DNA from: Chloroflexota bacterium
GTDB lineage: Bacteria > Chloroflexota > Limnocylindria > P2-11E
DNA: 42,558 nt
Assembly: GCA_028876375.1 (NCBI GenBank)
Contig: JAGWSB010000010.1
Span: 1-42,558 of the forward strand
Direction: 5' to 3'
In this document: in pieces, positions 10,790-19,321 of the stretch
Numbering within the stretch: the stretch's first letter is position 1
Layout: the number at the start of each line of letters is the position of its first letter
Position numbers and translations under genes: made by a program
Notes under the pieces: model-generated
Seen by the model: only the letters and a program-made list of their open reading frames with translations
The model's database searches: none
Told to the model about the DNA's origin: nothing

Positions 10790-12514
10790 ATGGGGGCGGG
10801 GACGGAGCGGCCGCGTGCCTGGTCGCGGCGTCTCACGCCGACCGGCGTCTTCCTCGCGGCCGCCGTCGCGCTCTCGGCCGCGCTCTGCATCTACCCCGCG
10901 GCGACGCTCCTGCGGGGGAGCTTGTTCAGCGGAAGCATCAGCGATCCGGGCCCGGCGACGCTCCAGAACTACGTCTCCGTCTACGGCGACGGCGCCACCT
11001 ACGCGCTCTTCGGGACGACGCTCGTCTATGCCGTCGGGACCGCGGTCGCGGCCGTCGTCGTCGGCCTCGTCGTCGCGTGGATCGCCGTCCGCACGAACGC
11101 GCCCCTCGCGCGCCACATGGGCTGGCTCGTGTTCGCGACCTACGCGCTGCCGGGGACGCTCACGTCGATCGCCTGGATCCTGCTCGCGAACCCGAACACC
11201 GGGCTGCTCAACGAGCTCGCGAGATCGGTCCTCGGCCCCGACGCCACCCTCTTCAACGTGTACTCCTTCCTCGGGATGCTGTTCGTCTCCGTCGGGCACT
11301 CCTATGCGCTCGCCTTCGCGTTCCTCGCGGCGTCGCTCCACTCCACGGATCCGTCGCTCGAGGAGGCGGCCGGCACGTCGGGCGCGCGCCCTCTCACGGT
11401 CTTCTGGCGCGTCAACCTTCCTCTGGCGTGGCCCGCGCTGCTGTCGACGGCGACCATTCTCGTGATCCTCGGGCTCGAGTCGTTCGACGTGCCCGCCTTC
11501 GTCGGCATCCCCGCCAACGTCCGCGTGTTCAGCACGCAGATATTCGTCGAGACCTCCGTCCGCACCCCCCCGGACTTCGGGCGCGCGGCGACGTACGGCG
11601 TCCTCCCGCTGCTCGTGGCGCTCGGGCTGACGCTCGTCTACCAGCGCTCGATCGTGGCTCCGGAGCGCTACGCGACGATCCGCGGCAAGGCGTTCCGGCC
11701 GCGACGGCTCGACCTCGGCCGCTGGCGCTGGCCGGCGACCGGCGTATTCCTCGTCGTCTTCTTCGTCACCGCGCTACTGCCGGTCGCCACGCTCGTCCTC
11801 GTGTCGCTCGCGCCGACGCTCAGCGAGGCGACGTCCTTCGACGTGCGCACCTTCGGGCTGGGGAACTACGCGACGATCCTGGGCGATCCGGTCGCGCAGC
11901 GCGCCATCCGCAACACGCTGATCCTCGCCGCGCTCGGCGCGACGGCGGCGATGCTGCTCGCCTTCGGGGTCGCCCTCGCCTCGCTGCGCACGCGGCTGCG
12001 GGGTCGCGGCCTCGTCGAGTACGCCATATTCCTGCCGTTCGCGGTCCCCAGCGTGGTGCTCGCCGTGGGCATCCTGTGGGGGTACGTGTCGTTCCCCATC
12101 GGGGTCTACGGGACGATCTTCATCCTCCTGATCGGGTACGTGACGAAGTTCATGCCGTACGGTCTGCGTAGCGCGTCGACGTCGCTTCTGCAGATCCATC
12201 CCGAGCTCGAGGAGCAGGCCCGCGTCGCGGGCGCGTCGCTGGGCCAGACCATCCGCCGTGTCGTCATGCCGCTCATCCTCCCCGGCTTCGTCGCGGGGTG
12301 GACGCTCCTCGCCGTGGTGTTCATGCGCGAATTCAGCATGAGCATCCTGCTGTGGTCATCGGGGTCCGAGGTCGTCACCGTGCTGTTCTTCGATTACTGG
12401 ACGAACGGGCGGTTCGGTCTCGTCGCCGCGCTCGGCCTCCTGCTCATCGCCGTGTCCCTTGCCGTCGTGTTCGCCGTCCGGCGCGTCTCGCGCGTCGATA
12501 CGGTGGCGGCATGA
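10790..12514 (+). CDS. ABC transporter permease, FbpB/iron(III)-type, fused two-domain
   Basis: 574 aa with about twelve hydrophobic segments arranged as two permease domains. Each carries an EAA loop: EEAAGTSGA near 190 and EEQARVAGAS near 471, both followed by the conserved ...LPL/MPL..P segment that contacts the ATPase. Fused permeases of this class import Fe3+, thiamine or organic anions, depending on the binding protein. No ATPase gene is adjacent. The only substrate-binding protein in the window (19322-20437) is of the matching class but lies on the other strand of the convergent operon. The downstream CoA-metabolism genes suggest an organic substrate, which is inference. Confidence 0.92.
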   Translation: MGAGTERPRAWSRRLTPTGVFLAAAVALSAALCIYPAATLLRGSLFSGSISDPGPATLQNYVSVYGDGATYALFGTTLVYAVGTAVAAVVVGLVVAWIAVRTNAPLARHMGWLVFATYALPGTLTSIAWILLANPNTGLLNELARSVLGPDATLFNVYSFLGMLFVSVGHSYALAFAFLAASLHSTDPSLEEAAGTSGARPLTVFWRVNLPLAWPALLSTATILVILGLESFDVPAFVGIPANVRVFSTQIFVETSVRTPPDFGRAATYGVLPLLVALGLTLVYQRSIVAPERYATIRGKAFRPRRLDLGRWRWPATGVFLVVFFVTALLPVATLVLVSLAPTLSEATSFDVRTFGLGNYATILGDPVAQRAIRNTLILAALGATAAMLLAFGVALASLRTRLRGRGLVEYAIFLPFAVPSVVLAVGILWGYVSFPIGVYGTIFILLIGYVTKFMPYGLRSASTSLLQIHPELEEQARVAGASLGQTIRRVVMPLILPGFVAGWTLLAVVFMREFSMSILLWSSGSEVVTVLFFDYWTNGRFGLVAALGLLLIAVSLAVVFAVRRVSRVDTVAA

Positions 12515-13899
12515 GCGCGACGCGGGCCCTGGCGGAGTTCGCGCTCGGCGTCGACGCCGAGGCGACGCCCGAGGCGGTCCGTCACGAAGCGCTGCGGATC
12601 CTCGTCGACTGCGTCGGCTGCGCCGTCGCCGGGGTGGTGACGCCGGCCGGACGCATCGCGCTCGAGATGGCGCGCGACGAGCGCGGCCCGCTCACCGCCC
12701 GCCTCGTTGGCGGCGGCCGCGCGAGCCTCATGCCGGCCGCGTTCGCGACCACCGTGCTCTGCAACGCGCTCGACTACGAGCCCGTCGGGCCGGAGGGCCA
12801 CGTCTGCGCCGTCGCGGTGCCCGTCGCCCTCGCCGTGGCGGACGCCGTCGACGCGCCCGGAAGCGAGCTCCTTGCCGGGCTCCTCGCGGGGCTCGAGGCC
12901 GGCGGACGGGTCGGCGGTGCGCTGCGGCGGGTCGGGCAGTCCGGCGCGAAGGTGACCCCCGCCGTCCGCGGGACGGCGCATGCGGTCTTCGCCGCTGTGG
13001 CCGCGGCGGGGCGGATCCTCCGCCTCACGCCCGCGCAGATGCACGAGGCGTTCGGGATCGCCGGGTACAGCGCCACGCTCCCCACGCTGAAGAAGGTCAT
13101 GAGCTCGGAGCACGCGCCCATGACCAAGTACGACCACCTCGGCCTCATCGCGCAGAACGGGATCCAGGCGGCGCTCCTCGCGCGCAAGGGCTTCACCGGC
13201 GACCGCTCCGTCCTCGAGGGCGAGTACGGCTTCTGGCGGTTCGCCGGCGCGCTCGGCTACGACGAGGACTTCGTCACCCGCGACCTGGGCGCGACGTGGA
13301 CGATCGGCCAGACGTGGTTCAAGCGTTACCCCGTGATCCTCTACACGACGCCGGTCCTCGACACCGTACGACGGCTCATGGCCGAGAGCGGGCTCGTCGC
13401 CGACGCGATCGAGCGTGTCGAGGTCGCGACGACGCGTCCGAACGCGGTGCAAGCGGTCTCGGAGGTCCGCGACGAGATGGACGCCTGGACGAGCACTCCC
13501 TACAACGTCGCGGTCGCCGCCCACGACGTCCGGCCGCGACGGGCGTGGCAGCAGCCGGCGACATACCGTCGCCCCGACCTCGTCCGGCTCACGCGCGCCG
13601 TGACCGTGCGCGCGCTGCGCGCCGACGAGCTGCCGCCCGCGGGGAACTACTGGGAGGGCTGGTGCCCCGTCCGGGTCACTGTGCACTCCGGACAGGCGCA
13701 CGAGGGTGCCCAGGATCGCCTGCCGCGGATCGAGGACGACGAGATCGACAAGAAGTTCCGTGACAATGTCGTCGGCCTCCTGAGCGACGACGCGGCCGAG
13801 CGGCTGAGAACGGCCTGCTGGCGCGCGGCGGGCATCGGGAGCGCGCGGGAGATCACGGAGCTCATCGGAACGGCGACGGCGCCGGCGCGAGCGGGATAG
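12511..13899 (+). CDS. MmgE/PrpD family protein
   Basis: 462 aa starting at the ATG overlapping the permease stop (ATGA). The N-terminal helical region (DCVGCAVAG near 35-43) and the later KYDHLGLIAQNGIQAALLA and FKRYPVILYTT segments match the MmgE/PrpD fold. The family includes 2-methylcitrate dehydratase, cis-aconitate decarboxylase and many uncharacterised members. It usually acts as a hydro-lyase, decarboxylase or isomerase on polycarboxylates. The position between a permease and crotonases suggests it processes a catabolic intermediate. A methylcitrate cycle is not supported, since no prpB or prpC accompanies it. Confidence 0.88.
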   Translation: MSATRALAEFALGVDAEATPEAVRHEALRILVDCVGCAVAGVVTPAGRIALEMARDERGPLTARLVGGGRASLMPAAFATTVLCNALDYEPVGPEGHVCAVAVPVALAVADAVDAPGSELLAGLLAGLEAGGRVGGALRRVGQSGAKVTPAVRGTAHAVFAAVAAAGRILRLTPAQMHEAFGIAGYSATLPTLKKVMSSEHAPMTKYDHLGLIAQNGIQAALLARKGFTGDRSVLEGEYGFWRFAGALGYDEDFVTRDLGATWTIGQTWFKRYPVILYTTPVLDTVRRLMAESGLVADAIERVEVATTRPNAVQAVSEVRDEMDAWTSTPYNVAVAAHDVRPRRAWQQPATYRRPDLVRLTRAVTVRALRADELPPAGNYWEGWCPVRVTVHSGQAHEGAQDRLPRIEDDEIDKKFRDNVVGLLSDDAAERLRTACWRAAGIGSAREITELIGTATAPARAG

Positions 13900-13913
13900 G
13901 AGAGGAAGCACAC

Positions 13914-14744
13914 GTGAAGAGCTACGAGACGATCCTCATCGACAAGGCGGGCGGCGTCACGACGATCCGCTTCAACCGCCCCGACAAGCGGAACGCGATG
14001 AACCCGCAGCTGCACCGCGACATGTACGACGCGCTCACCGAGCTCGAGTTCGACGACGAGACCAAGGTCCTCGTGATCACCGGCCAGGGCGAGGCGTTCT
14101 GCGCGGGACAGGACCTCAAGGAGTACTTCTACGAGAAGAAGGACGACCCGCGCGGGCGTGAAGAGGCGCGCCGTATGTCGCACGCGTGGCGCCACCAGAA
14201 GCTGCGCTACTTCCCGCGTCCGACGATCGCCGAGATCAACGGGTGGTGCTTCGGCGGCGCGTTCACGGTCGTGGCGTCCGTCGACATCGCGGTCGCCGCG
14301 AGCGAGGCGACGTTCGGGCTCTCCGAGATCAACTTCGGGCACATTCCCGGCGGCCTCGTGACGAAGGTCGTGCAGGAGATCGTGCAGCCGCGCCAGGCGC
14401 TCTACTACATCCTCACCGGCGAGCCCTTCACCGGGGCGCGCGCCGCGGAGATCGGGCTCGTCACCATGGCCGTGCCGAAAGCCGAGCTCCACGCGAAGGT
14501 GATGGACATCGCGGCGACGCTCATGAAGAAGGATCCCGAGGCGATGCGCGCGTGCAAGGAGGTCTTCAAGGCCGTCACGCCCGAGGTGACCTACGAGGAC
14601 GCGTGGTACTGGCTCTCCTCCAAGTCGGACCAGCTCACCTACCGGCAGAAGGGCGGCTGGATCGAGGAAGGCATCGGACGCTTCATGAAGAAGGAGTACC
14701 GCCCGGGACTCGGCACGCCGCCGCCCGAGAAGGAGCGCGCCTAG
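13914..14744 (+). CDS. p-Hydroxycinnamoyl-CoA hydratase/lyase-like crotonase
   Basis: A 276-aa crotonase-fold enzyme with a GTG start behind AGGAGAGG. Several stretches match hydroxycinnamoyl-CoA hydratase-lyase (HCHL/FerB/Ech), which converts feruloyl- or coumaroyl-CoA to vanillin or 4-hydroxybenzaldehyde plus acetyl-CoA. These are AGQDLKEYF (Y71), the INGWCFGGAF oxyanion region, ATFGLSEINFG (E138), ALYYILTGEPF and a C-terminal YRPGL. E138 corresponds to the catalytic Glu143 of the Pseudomonas enzyme. The position of Ser123 is Thr118 here. Function is assigned by motif recall, not a search; a plain enoyl-CoA hydratase on another aromatic or branched acyl-CoA remains possible. Confidence 0.75.
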   Translation: MKSYETILIDKAGGVTTIRFNRPDKRNAMNPQLHRDMYDALTELEFDDETKVLVITGQGEAFCAGQDLKEYFYEKKDDPRGREEARRMSHAWRHQKLRYFPRPTIAEINGWCFGGAFTVVASVDIAVAASEATFGLSEINFGHIPGGLVTKVVQEIVQPRQALYYILTGEPFTGARAAEIGLVTMAVPKAELHAKVMDIAATLMKKDPEAMRACKEVFKAVTPEVTYEDAWYWLSSKSDQLTYRQKGGWIEEGIGRFMKKEYRPGLGTPPPEKERA

Positions 14745-14748
14745 GCCG

Positions 14749-15552
14749 ATGCCCGACCCCGCCGCACCGACGCCGATCTCACCGCACGTCCGCTGGACGC
14801 GGGACGACGCCGTCCTGACCGTCACGCTCGCGCGGCCCGAGGCGCGCAACGCGCTCACGCGCGAGATGCGCGAGGAGCTCGACCGCGTCCTCGCCTGGTG
14901 CGAGGGCGAGGGGTCCGTCCGCGTCGTCGTCCTCGCCGGGGACGGCCCCGCCTTCTGCGCGGGGCAGGACCTCAAGGAGAGCGCCGGCCCCGCCGGTCCC
15001 GCGGAGAGCGTGGAGGCCAAGCTGCGCGGAGATTTCCAGACCCGCCTCGCGTCGCTGCCGCAGGTGACGATCGCCGCTCTGCACGGCGCCGTCGTCGGGC
15101 GCGGCCTCGAGATCGCGCTCACGTGCGACATCCGCGTCGCCGGCGACGACGCGACCTTCGCCCTTCCCGAGGTCGGGCTGGGCATGATCCCCGCGAGCGG
15201 GGGAACGCAGAGGCTGCCGCGGCTCGTCGCGCCGGCCCGAGCGCTCGACATCATCCTTTCGGGTGAGCGCGTCGACGCCTCGACGGCGCTGTCGTGGGGT
15301 CTCGTCACGCGCCTCGTCCCCCTCGCGGAGCTGGCTCCGACGGTGCGCGAGCTCGCGCGACGGATCGCCACCCACGCGCCCATCGCCCTGCGCTACGCCA
15401 AGCGCGCCGTGCTCGAGGGAGAGCACCTCGCGCTCTCCGAGGGGCTGCACCTCGAGGCGACGCTCGCGGCGCTGCTGCGAACGACCGACGACCGCGCGGA
15501 AGGGATCCGCGCCTTCCGCGAGAAGCGGCCGCCGCGCTTCACCGGCCGGTGA
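14749..15552 (+). CDS. Enoyl-CoA hydratase/isomerase family protein
   Basis: A 267-aa crotonase. The first oxyanion element is AFCAGQDLK (69-76). The second is HGAVVGRGLEI, in which an Arg interrupts the usual GGG. Both acid/base glutamates of classical hydratases are present at the right 20-residue spacing (E121 and E141, the latter in LPEVGLGMIP). Syn-hydration of a 2-enoyl-CoA is therefore plausible. The gene starts 4 bp after the hydroxycinnamoyl-type crotonase gene and its stop overlaps the acyl-CoA synthetase start (GTGA), so all three are one operon. The exact substrate is unknown. Confidence 0.92.
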   Translation: MPDPAAPTPISPHVRWTRDDAVLTVTLARPEARNALTREMREELDRVLAWCEGEGSVRVVVLAGDGPAFCAGQDLKESAGPAGPAESVEAKLRGDFQTRLASLPQVTIAALHGAVVGRGLEIALTCDIRVAGDDATFALPEVGLGMIPASGGTQRLPRLVAPARALDIILSGERVDASTALSWGLVTRLVPLAELAPTVRELARRIATHAPIALRYAKRAVLEGEHLALSEGLHLEATLAALLRTTDDRAEGIRAFREKRPPRFTGR

Positions 15553-17759
15553 GCGGGCCGATCCCGGCGCATCGTCTCGCGCCGCTGTTCTCGGCGCGGT
15601 CGATCGCGGTCGTCGGCGCGAGCGAGCAGGGCTACGGCGCGGGCCCGGGGAACGCGCTCCGCGCGATCGGCTACGACGGACGCTGGTATCCCGTCAACCC
15701 CAAGCGCCTCGAGGTGCAGGGCGTCCGCTGCTATCCCGACGTAGCGGACATCCCGGAGCGCATCGACCTCGCCGTCATCGTCGTCGGGCGCGACCGCGTG
15801 CCGGCGACCCTCGCCGCGTGCGCCGAGCGCGGCGCGCGCGCCGCCGTCGTCGTGTCGGCCGGCTTCGCCGAGTCCGGCGAGCGAGGCGCGCAGCTCCAGC
15901 GCGAGCTCTCCCGCGTCGCCCGCGACCGCGGCGTGCTCGTCGTCGGCCCGAACTGCTTCGGCGTGGCCTCGCTCGTGACGCGCTCCGCGGGCTTCACCGG
16001 ACACGGCCTCGGAAGCGCGCGCCGCGGGAGCGTCGCCGTCCTCTCGAACAGCGGCGGCCTCCTCAACGAGGTCATCTCGTACGGGAACGCGCGGGGGATC
16101 GCCTTCAGCCACCTGGCGTCGACGGGTAACGAGGCCGGCGTCACCGGGGCCGACGTCCTCGACTTCTACGTCGACGATCCGGCGACCGAGGTCGTGCTCG
16201 CGATCCTCGAGACGGTGCGCGATCCGCGCCTCTTCGTCGAGGTCGCGGATCGTGCGCGCACCGCGGGCAAGCCGATCGTCGTGCTGAAGATCGGCTCCTC
16301 CGAGAAGGCCGCGCGCGCGGCGCTCACGCACACCGGCGCGCTCGCCGGCAGCGATGCGGTCTACTCGGCGCTCTTCCGCCAGAAAGGCATCCTGCGTGTG
16401 CGCGACCTCGACGAGCTCGTCGAGGTCGGCGCCCTCCTCTCCGGCGCTTCGCCCGTGCTACGCCGACGGCGTCTCGAGCGTGCCGCGATCGTCGAGATCT
16501 CGGGTGGCGGCAAGGGTCTCGCCTGCGATGCCGCCGCCGCGGCGGGCCTCGAGCTGCCCGATCTCTCGCCGGCCGTCGCGTCGGCGCTCGACGGCTTCGT
16601 CGCTCCGGGGGCGCGAATCGAGAATCCGCTGGACACCGGCCTCACCTGGGGCGGCGCGGACATGGAGCGCCTGTATCCGCGCGCGCTCGACGCCCTCGCG
16701 AGTGAGGACGCGATCGACGTGGTCGTCTCGCGCTTCACCATCCCCGCGGACGGGCCGCTCGGGCCGATCCGCGCGCGCGTCGACGAGATGATCGCCGCGC
16801 GCGAAGCGCATCCGGATCGCCTCTTCGTCGTCCTGTCGCGCACCTGCGACCGCTTCAGCGACGAGTGGCGCCGTGTGCTCGCGGACGACCGCGTTCTCTT
16901 CGTCCAGGGCTACGGGCGCGGTCTGGCGTCGCTGGGGGCGCTCGCCCGGTACAGCCGGCACCTACGGCGCGGCGCCGAGCCGGCCGGGGTCGCCTCGGTG
17001 GGGATCGCGCGCGAGGTCGTCGTCCCGGACCGGAGCGGCGCACTCGACGAGATCGCGTCGAAGGACCTGCTCCGGGGCGCCGGCCTCCCCGTGCTCCCGA
17101 CCGCGCTCGCGGTGAGCGCCGACGATGCCGTCCGCCTCGCGCGCGGGTACGGCCATCCCGTGGCGCTCAAGGTCGTGTCGCCGGAGATCGTCCACAAGAG
17201 CGACAGCGGCGGAGTGCTCCTGGGCCTGGGCGACGACGACGCGGTCCGCGAGGGCTTCGACCGGCTGCGCGACGTGGCGCGCGGCGCGGGCGCGCCGTTC
17301 ACGGGCGTCGCCGTCCAGCCGATGGCCACGCCCGGCCTCGAGCTCGTCATCGGCGCCCACCGCGATGAGCAGTTCGGCCCCGTCGTCCTCTTCGGCCTCG
17401 GCGGCGTCTTCGTCGAGACGCTGCGCGACGTCGCGCTGCGCGTCGCGCCGGTCGACGACGTCGACGCTCGGGAGATGCTCGACGAGATCGCCGGGAGCGC
17501 GCTCCTCCGCGGCGCACGCGGCCGGCCGGCCGTCGACCGCGGTGCCCTAGCAGACGCTCTGTGCCGGCTGGGGGCGCTCATGATCGCGGTCCCACGTATC
17601 GCGTCCGTGGACCTCAATCCCGTCATCGCCCGGGCCGACGGTGTCGTCGCGGTCGACGCGCGCGTCCTCCTCGCGGCGCGCGAGGATCAGCCGGCGACGG
17701 GTCGGACGTCGGCGAGCGTGAACGGCGCGGCGTCGCCGTCGGGCGTCACGTCGCGGTAG
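15549..17759 (+). CDS. ADP-forming acyl-CoA synthetase (acetate-CoA ligase type)
   Basis: 736 aa from the GTG coupled to the upstream crotonase. Order of parts: a CoA-binding Rossmann domain (SIAVVGASE near 17); the succinyl-CoA-synthetase-like domains with VGPNCFGV and the phosphohistidine loop THTGALAG (H261); then the ATP-grasp beta part (KVVSPEIVHKSDSGGV) with FGLGGVFVE near the end. This class makes an acyl-CoA from acid, ATP and CoA via an acyl phosphate. It includes FerA, the feruloyl-CoA synthetase of Sphingobium, which fits the HCHL-like gene two genes upstream. Acetate or other acids remain possible. The last ~24 codons overlap the 3' end of the convergent DUF35 gene and may be a non-conserved tail. 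Confidence 0.9.
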   Translation: MSGPIPAHRLAPLFSARSIAVVGASEQGYGAGPGNALRAIGYDGRWYPVNPKRLEVQGVRCYPDVADIPERIDLAVIVVGRDRVPATLAACAERGARAAVVVSAGFAESGERGAQLQRELSRVARDRGVLVVGPNCFGVASLVTRSAGFTGHGLGSARRGSVAVLSNSGGLLNEVISYGNARGIAFSHLASTGNEAGVTGADVLDFYVDDPATEVVLAILETVRDPRLFVEVADRARTAGKPIVVLKIGSSEKAARAALTHTGALAGSDAVYSALFRQKGILRVRDLDELVEVGALLSGASPVLRRRRLERAAIVEISGGGKGLACDAAAAAGLELPDLSPAVASALDGFVAPGARIENPLDTGLTWGGADMERLYPRALDALASEDAIDVVVSRFTIPADGPLGPIRARVDEMIAAREAHPDRLFVVLSRTCDRFSDEWRRVLADDRVLFVQGYGRGLASLGALARYSRHLRRGAEPAGVASVGIAREVVVPDRSGALDEIASKDLLRGAGLPVLPTALAVSADDAVRLARGYGHPVALKVVSPEIVHKSDSGGVLLGLGDDDAVREGFDRLRDVARGAGAPFTGVAVQPMATPGLELVIGAHRDEQFGPVVLFGLGGVFVETLRDVALRVAPVDDVDAREMLDEIAGSALLRGARGRPAVDRGALADALCRLGALMIAVPRIASVDLNPVIARADGVVAVDARVLLAAREDQPATGRTSASVNGAASPSGVTSR

Positions 17760-18121
17760 ACGACCTCGACCGGCATGCCGATCCGCACCTCGGCGGGTTC
17801 GCAGCCGACGACGTTCGTGCCGTACATCGGCCCTTCCGCGAGCTCGATGAGCGCATACACGTACGGCAGCTCGTCGGCGAAGCCGGGGTGGAAGGCGAAG
17901 CGGTGCACGTTGAACGCGAAGATCCTTCCGCGGCCGCTCGCCGGGACCCACTCCATGTTCCCGTAGAAGGGCTCGGGCGGGCAGGCGCGGCAGTACGCGA
18001 CCGGCCAGTACGAGCGGCCGCAGCGCTTGCAGCGGAACACGAGGAACTCGTGGCGCCGCAGTCCCTCCCAGAACGGCTGGTTGTCCGCATCGACGTTCGG
18101 AAGCGGCTTGTTCCAGGACAT
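17687..18121 (-). CDS. DUF35 OB-fold / rubredoxin-like zinc ribbon protein
   Basis: 144 aa from the ATG at 18121, two bases after the thiolase-like stop; a longer frame upstream would overlap that gene. The N-terminal helix (NQPFWEGLRRHEF) leads to a four-cysteine ribbon (C31, C34, C44, C47) and then an OB fold (PYVYALIELAEG). DUF35 proteins bind thiolase-fold partners and help deliver or hold the acyl-CoA, as in archaeal thiolase/HMG-CoA synthase and bacterial steroid aldolase complexes. The adjacent gene encodes exactly such a partner. The 3' end overlaps the opposite-strand acyl-CoA synthetase by 73 bp. Confidence 0.93.
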   Translation of the reverse strand: MSWNKPLPNVDADNQPFWEGLRRHEFLVFRCKRCGRSYWPVAYCRACPPEPFYGNMEWVPASGRGRIFAFNVHRFAFHPGFADELPYVYALIELAEGPMYGTNVVGCEPAEVRIGMPVEVVYRDVTPDGDAAPFTLADVRPVAG

Positions 18122-18123
18122 GG

Positions 18124-19314
18124 CTAAGCGTCCCGTCCGAGGAGCAGCGTGCCGTGGGTCGAGCACATGCCCGGCCGCAAGATCTCGCCGCCGTGGCCGC
18201 TGACGATCGCGACCTCCGCGTCCTTCGCCTGTCGCTCGCCGCCGTCGCCGCGGAGCTGCGTGACCGCCTCGACGAACGGCGTCCAGTCGGCCATGTAGTA
18301 GCCCGAGAGGAGGCCGCCGCCGGTGTTGACCGGGATGGACCCGCCGGGCGCGATGGCCCCCGACGCGACGAACGGTCCGCCCTCACCTTTCGCGCACCAC
18401 CCGTAGTCCTCGACCTGGAGGACGACCTCGGTGGTGAAGCAGTCGTACAGCTCCGCGACGTCGACGTCCGCGAGGGTGAGCCCGGCCTGGCCGAACGCGG
18501 ACTCCTTCGCCGTCGCCACGGCGAGGTTCGTGTAGTTCCTCTTCTCCCACCACAGCTCGCGCATGGCCTCGCCGAGCCCGAGACCCAGGACGCCGATAGG
18601 TGGGCGGCGCAGGCTGCGGGCGCGCTCCATCGTCGTGATGACGAAGGCGGCACCGCTGTCGCTCTGGAGACAGAGGTCGAGCTTGCGGTACGGCTCGACG
18701 AAGAACGGCGAGGCACGGTAGTCGTCGAGGGTGAGCGGCCGCCCGTACATCTGCGCTCGCGGGTTGAGGCACGCCCAGCGGCGGTGCGAGACGGCCACCA
18801 TCCCGAGCTGGTCCGACGTCGTGCCGAACTCGTGCATGTGGCGCGACGCGAAGAACGAGTGGTGCGAGGCCGCGGCGAGGTCCCCGTGCGGCCGGCCCCA
18901 CAGGCCGTCGCGCTCGCGATGCCGCTGGCGCCTCTCGCCCGCTCCGCGGGTGTCCGACCAGTCCGTCGCGCCGTAGCCGACGGCGACGTATGTCGCGATC
19001 CCGAGCTCGAGGAGCTGCGTCGCCGCGAGGATCGCCAGGTGCGTCATGATCCCGCCGCGCTGGACGGTGAAGTACGTCTTGGCCGGGAGGCCGAGGATGC
19101 GGGCGTAAGAATCGGTCCAGCCGCGCGACTCGCCGGATCCCGACTCGATCCGAGTATTGATCGCGGCATCGACGTCCTCGCGTCGCAGGCCGGCGTCCTC
19201 GATCGCGAGCCGTACGGCCTCGACCTCCAGCGTCCGCGCGGTCTTGCCGGGAAAGCGTCCCGCCAGGAACGCCATCCCGGCGATCGCGTACTTCCCCGAG
19301 AACGCGTGCGTCAT
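18124..19314 (-). CDS. Thiolase-fold protein (lipid-transfer/aldolase type)
   Basis: 396 aa of the thiolase superfamily, SCP-x/Ltp branch. Where a thiolase has its nucleophilic cysteine, the segment reads FTVQRGGIM (82-90), with no cysteine, so ordinary thiolysis is unlikely. The later motifs ELYDCFT (Y290), NTGGGLLSGYY (Y339/Y340) and SGHGGE resemble Ltp aldolases. As I recall, these use two tyrosines about 50 residues apart for retro-aldol cleavage of a 3-hydroxyacyl-CoA side chain. The DUF35 gene follows immediately, forming the usual two-subunit unit. Acting after the hydratases of the facing operon would be sensible, but this is inference. Confidence 0.85.
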   Translation of the reverse strand: MTHAFSGKYAIAGMAFLAGRFPGKTARTLEVEAVRLAIEDAGLRREDVDAAINTRIESGSGESRGWTDSYARILGLPAKTYFTVQRGGIMTHLAILAATQLLELGIATYVAVGYGATDWSDTRGAGERRQRHRERDGLWGRPHGDLAAASHHSFFASRHMHEFGTTSDQLGMVAVSHRRWACLNPRAQMYGRPLTLDDYRASPFFVEPYRKLDLCLQSDSGAAFVITTMERARSLRRPPIGVLGLGLGEAMRELWWEKRNYTNLAVATAKESAFGQAGLTLADVDVAELYDCFTTEVVLQVEDYGWCAKGEGGPFVASGAIAPGGSIPVNTGGGLLSGYYMADWTPFVEAVTQLRGDGGERQAKDAEVAIVSGHGGEILRPGMCSTHGTLLLGRDA

Positions 19315-19321
19315 CCCGCCG

